NCBI RefSeq assembly: GCF_000316645.1
Contig: NC_019684.1
Location: 2,509,501 to 2,573,500, forward strand
Direction of reading: 5' to 3'
Origin: Nostoc sp. PCC 7524
Lineage (GTDB): Bacteria > Cyanobacteriota > Cyanobacteriia > Cyanobacteriales > Nostocaceae
DNA: 64,000 nucleotides
Under the pieces are notes generated by a model. The model made no database searches, was not told the DNA's origin, and worked only from the letters and a program-made list of their open reading frames with translations. Shown here one piece after another: positions 63,075 to 64,000 of the stretch. A program made the position numbers and the translations under genes. How positions within the stretch are numbered: the stretch's first letter is position 1; each line of letters starts with the position of its first letter.

Positions 63075-64000
63075 TTAAGCAAACTTGGTGAGAAATTCCA
63101 AAAGTTTTTTTGTCTTTGGTGTGAGTAGTGTACGACGATAAGCGTCTGCGGCTTTTTTAATGGCTTCAGCTTGAGTGGGATAGGGATGAATCACATTACT
63201 TAACTTACTTAAACCAATTTTATTGACAATTGCCGTCGTCACTTCTGAAATCATCTCCCCTGCATGAGTAGCAACAATAGTTGCACCGATAATTTCATCA
63301 GTACCTTTTTTGTGGTGAATTTTCAAGAATCCTTCTTCTTGGGCATCAGCGATCGCTCGATCTACACTACTAAAAGGAATCTTAATCGTCACTACATCAA
63401 TCCCTTTGGCTTTGGCTTGGTGTTCATACATTCCCACATGGGCAATTTCTGGATCAGTATATGTCACCCAAGGCATGACTAAACTACTCAAATTAGAACG
63501 TCCCAAACCAAAGGGAGAAAACAGAGCATTTTTAATCACAATTCTGGCAGCCGCATCAGCAGCATGGGTAAACTTCCAATCCATGCAGATATCACCAGCC
63601 GCATATATTTTGGGGTTCGTGGTTTGCAAGTAATCATTCACTTTCACGCCGTGGCGCTTGTCATACTCTACCCCCACAACTTCTAAATTTAGTCCTTCCA
63701 CATTCGACGCACGTCCCGCACCCACTAAAATTTCATCTACCGTCACCGAATCACGATAACCATTGGAAGAAAAATACAACCGCTTCCCCTCGGTGACTGT
63801 CACCACTTCTTCTAACTGGCAATTCAGCACCAAGCGAATTCCGTCGCGAATCAAAGCTTGCTGCACAATTTCCGCCGCATCAGCATCTTCTTTATTGAGA
63901 ACATGAGAACTGTTATGAAACAGTACCACCTCACTACCCAAGCGGCGGAAGGCTTGCGCCAATTCACAACCAATGGGGCCACCACCAATTACCGCTAACC
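63075..64000 (-). CDS. Pyridine nucleotide-disulfide oxidoreductase (mercuric reductase/lipoamide dehydrogenase-like), 5' part missing
   Basis: The frame is open to the right edge of the window, so only the C-terminal 308 residues are seen. The NAD(P)H Rossmann motif is at the edge (VIGGGPIGCELAQ), followed by VDEILVGAGRASNVEGLNLE, KIYAAGDICMDWKFTHAADA with the FAD-binding Asp, and the dimerisation domain with MPWVTYTDPEIAHVGMYEHQ. Near the end VIHPYPTQAEAIKKAADAYR carries the His-Pro-x-x-x-E pair of the active site. The redox Cys pair lies outside the window. There is no merR or merT beside it, so a mercury role is not supported; it may reduce another disulfide or soluble compound. Confidence 0.92.
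   Translation of the reverse strand, partial: LAVIGGGPIGCELAQAFRRLGSEVVLFHNSSHVLNKEDADAAEIVQQALIRDGIRLVLNCQLEEVVTVTEGKRLYFSSNGYRDSVTVDEILVGAGRASNVEGLNLEVVGVEYDKRHGVKVNDYLQTTNPKIYAAGDICMDWKFTHAADAAARIVIKNALFSPFGLGRSNLSSLVMPWVTYTDPEIAHVGMYEHQAKAKGIDVVTIKIPFSSVDRAIADAQEEGFLKIHHKKGTDEIIGATIVATHAGEMISEVTTAIVNKIGLSKLSNVIHPYPTQAEAIKKAADAYRRTLLTPKTKKLLEFLTKFA

Noticed and set aside
63075..64000. Mercury-resistance determinant
   Set aside because: The oxidoreductase resembles MerA in its C-terminal part, but the vicinal Cys pair typical of the MerA C terminus is absent (it ends LLEFLTKFA) and no other mer gene is present.

Overview
The window looks like a chromosome segment of a filamentous, heterocyst-forming cyanobacterium of the Nostoc/Anabaena group. 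The evidence is a dense scatter of HIP1 octamers (GCGATCGC), heptameric short tandem repeats (CACCTGT, GGTAATA, ACTCATT, GGGGATT types) in the intergenic spaces, a light-dependent protochlorophyllide reductase, DUF3110, DUF2499/DUF3593 and DUF4112 proteins typical of cyanobacteria, and a dnaE gene that ends in the N-terminal half of a split intein. No prophage, plasmid or CRISPR array is visible. The layout is a mosaic of single genes and very short operons on both strands.

Left part (1-9.5 kb): the tail of a sensor histidine kinase, three unrecognised proteins, acetyl-CoA synthetase (acs), a translationally coupled pair of small PD-(D/E)XK-like proteins, a TPR protein, hisA, an overlapping DUF2499/DUF3593 membrane pair and csaB. 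From 9.5 to 20.3 kb: a strongly base-paired intergenic element (candidate non-coding RNA or MITE), a protein with a TIR-like nucleotide-binding signature, a signalling group (PhnD-like binding protein, Tll0287/HAMP protein, Ser/Thr kinase), mltA, a DUF5895-like gene, and a FitAB-like toxin-antitoxin operon sitting between two 57-bp direct repeats, followed by a PhyH-type dioxygenase.

Mobile-element region (20.3-22.7 kb): a 156-bp MITE with perfect 13-bp terminal inverted repeats and a 10-bp target duplication, an 18-bp perfect hairpin, an IS630-family element whose transposase is split by a -1 frame change at a T6 run, and a 42-bp tandem repeat.

Middle (22.7-46.5 kb): a 1398-residue CheB/CheR/histidine-kinase/receiver hybrid, a peptidoglycan-binding beta-propeller protein, DUF4112, an alpha/beta hydrolase, por, a TetR regulator, a GNAT acetyltransferase, dnaE-N with split intein, a beta-eliminating lyase that carries tyrosine phenol-lyase rather than tryptophanase residues, two small genes of 59 and 46 codons, a secreted repeat protein, a stand-alone fragment-like protein, a GHL10 glycoside hydrolase-like protein, a site-2 protease homologue, murQ and DUF3110.

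Right part (46.5-64 kb): a 2033-residue TamB/TIC236 homologue with near-identical internal repeats, a GAF protein, an acyltransferase, a DUF938 methyltransferase, tRNA-Ala(UGC) divergent from trhO (a tRNA U34 hydroxylase), an O-methyltransferase, a CoA-binding protein, an SDR oxidoreductase, mgtE, a membrane protein of unknown function and the 3' part of a pyridine nucleotide-disulfide oxidoreductase that runs off the right edge. A 65-bp dispersed hairpin element recurs three times (plus one half copy), twice exactly between convergent genes. Functions are inferred by reading protein motifs; no database search was run.
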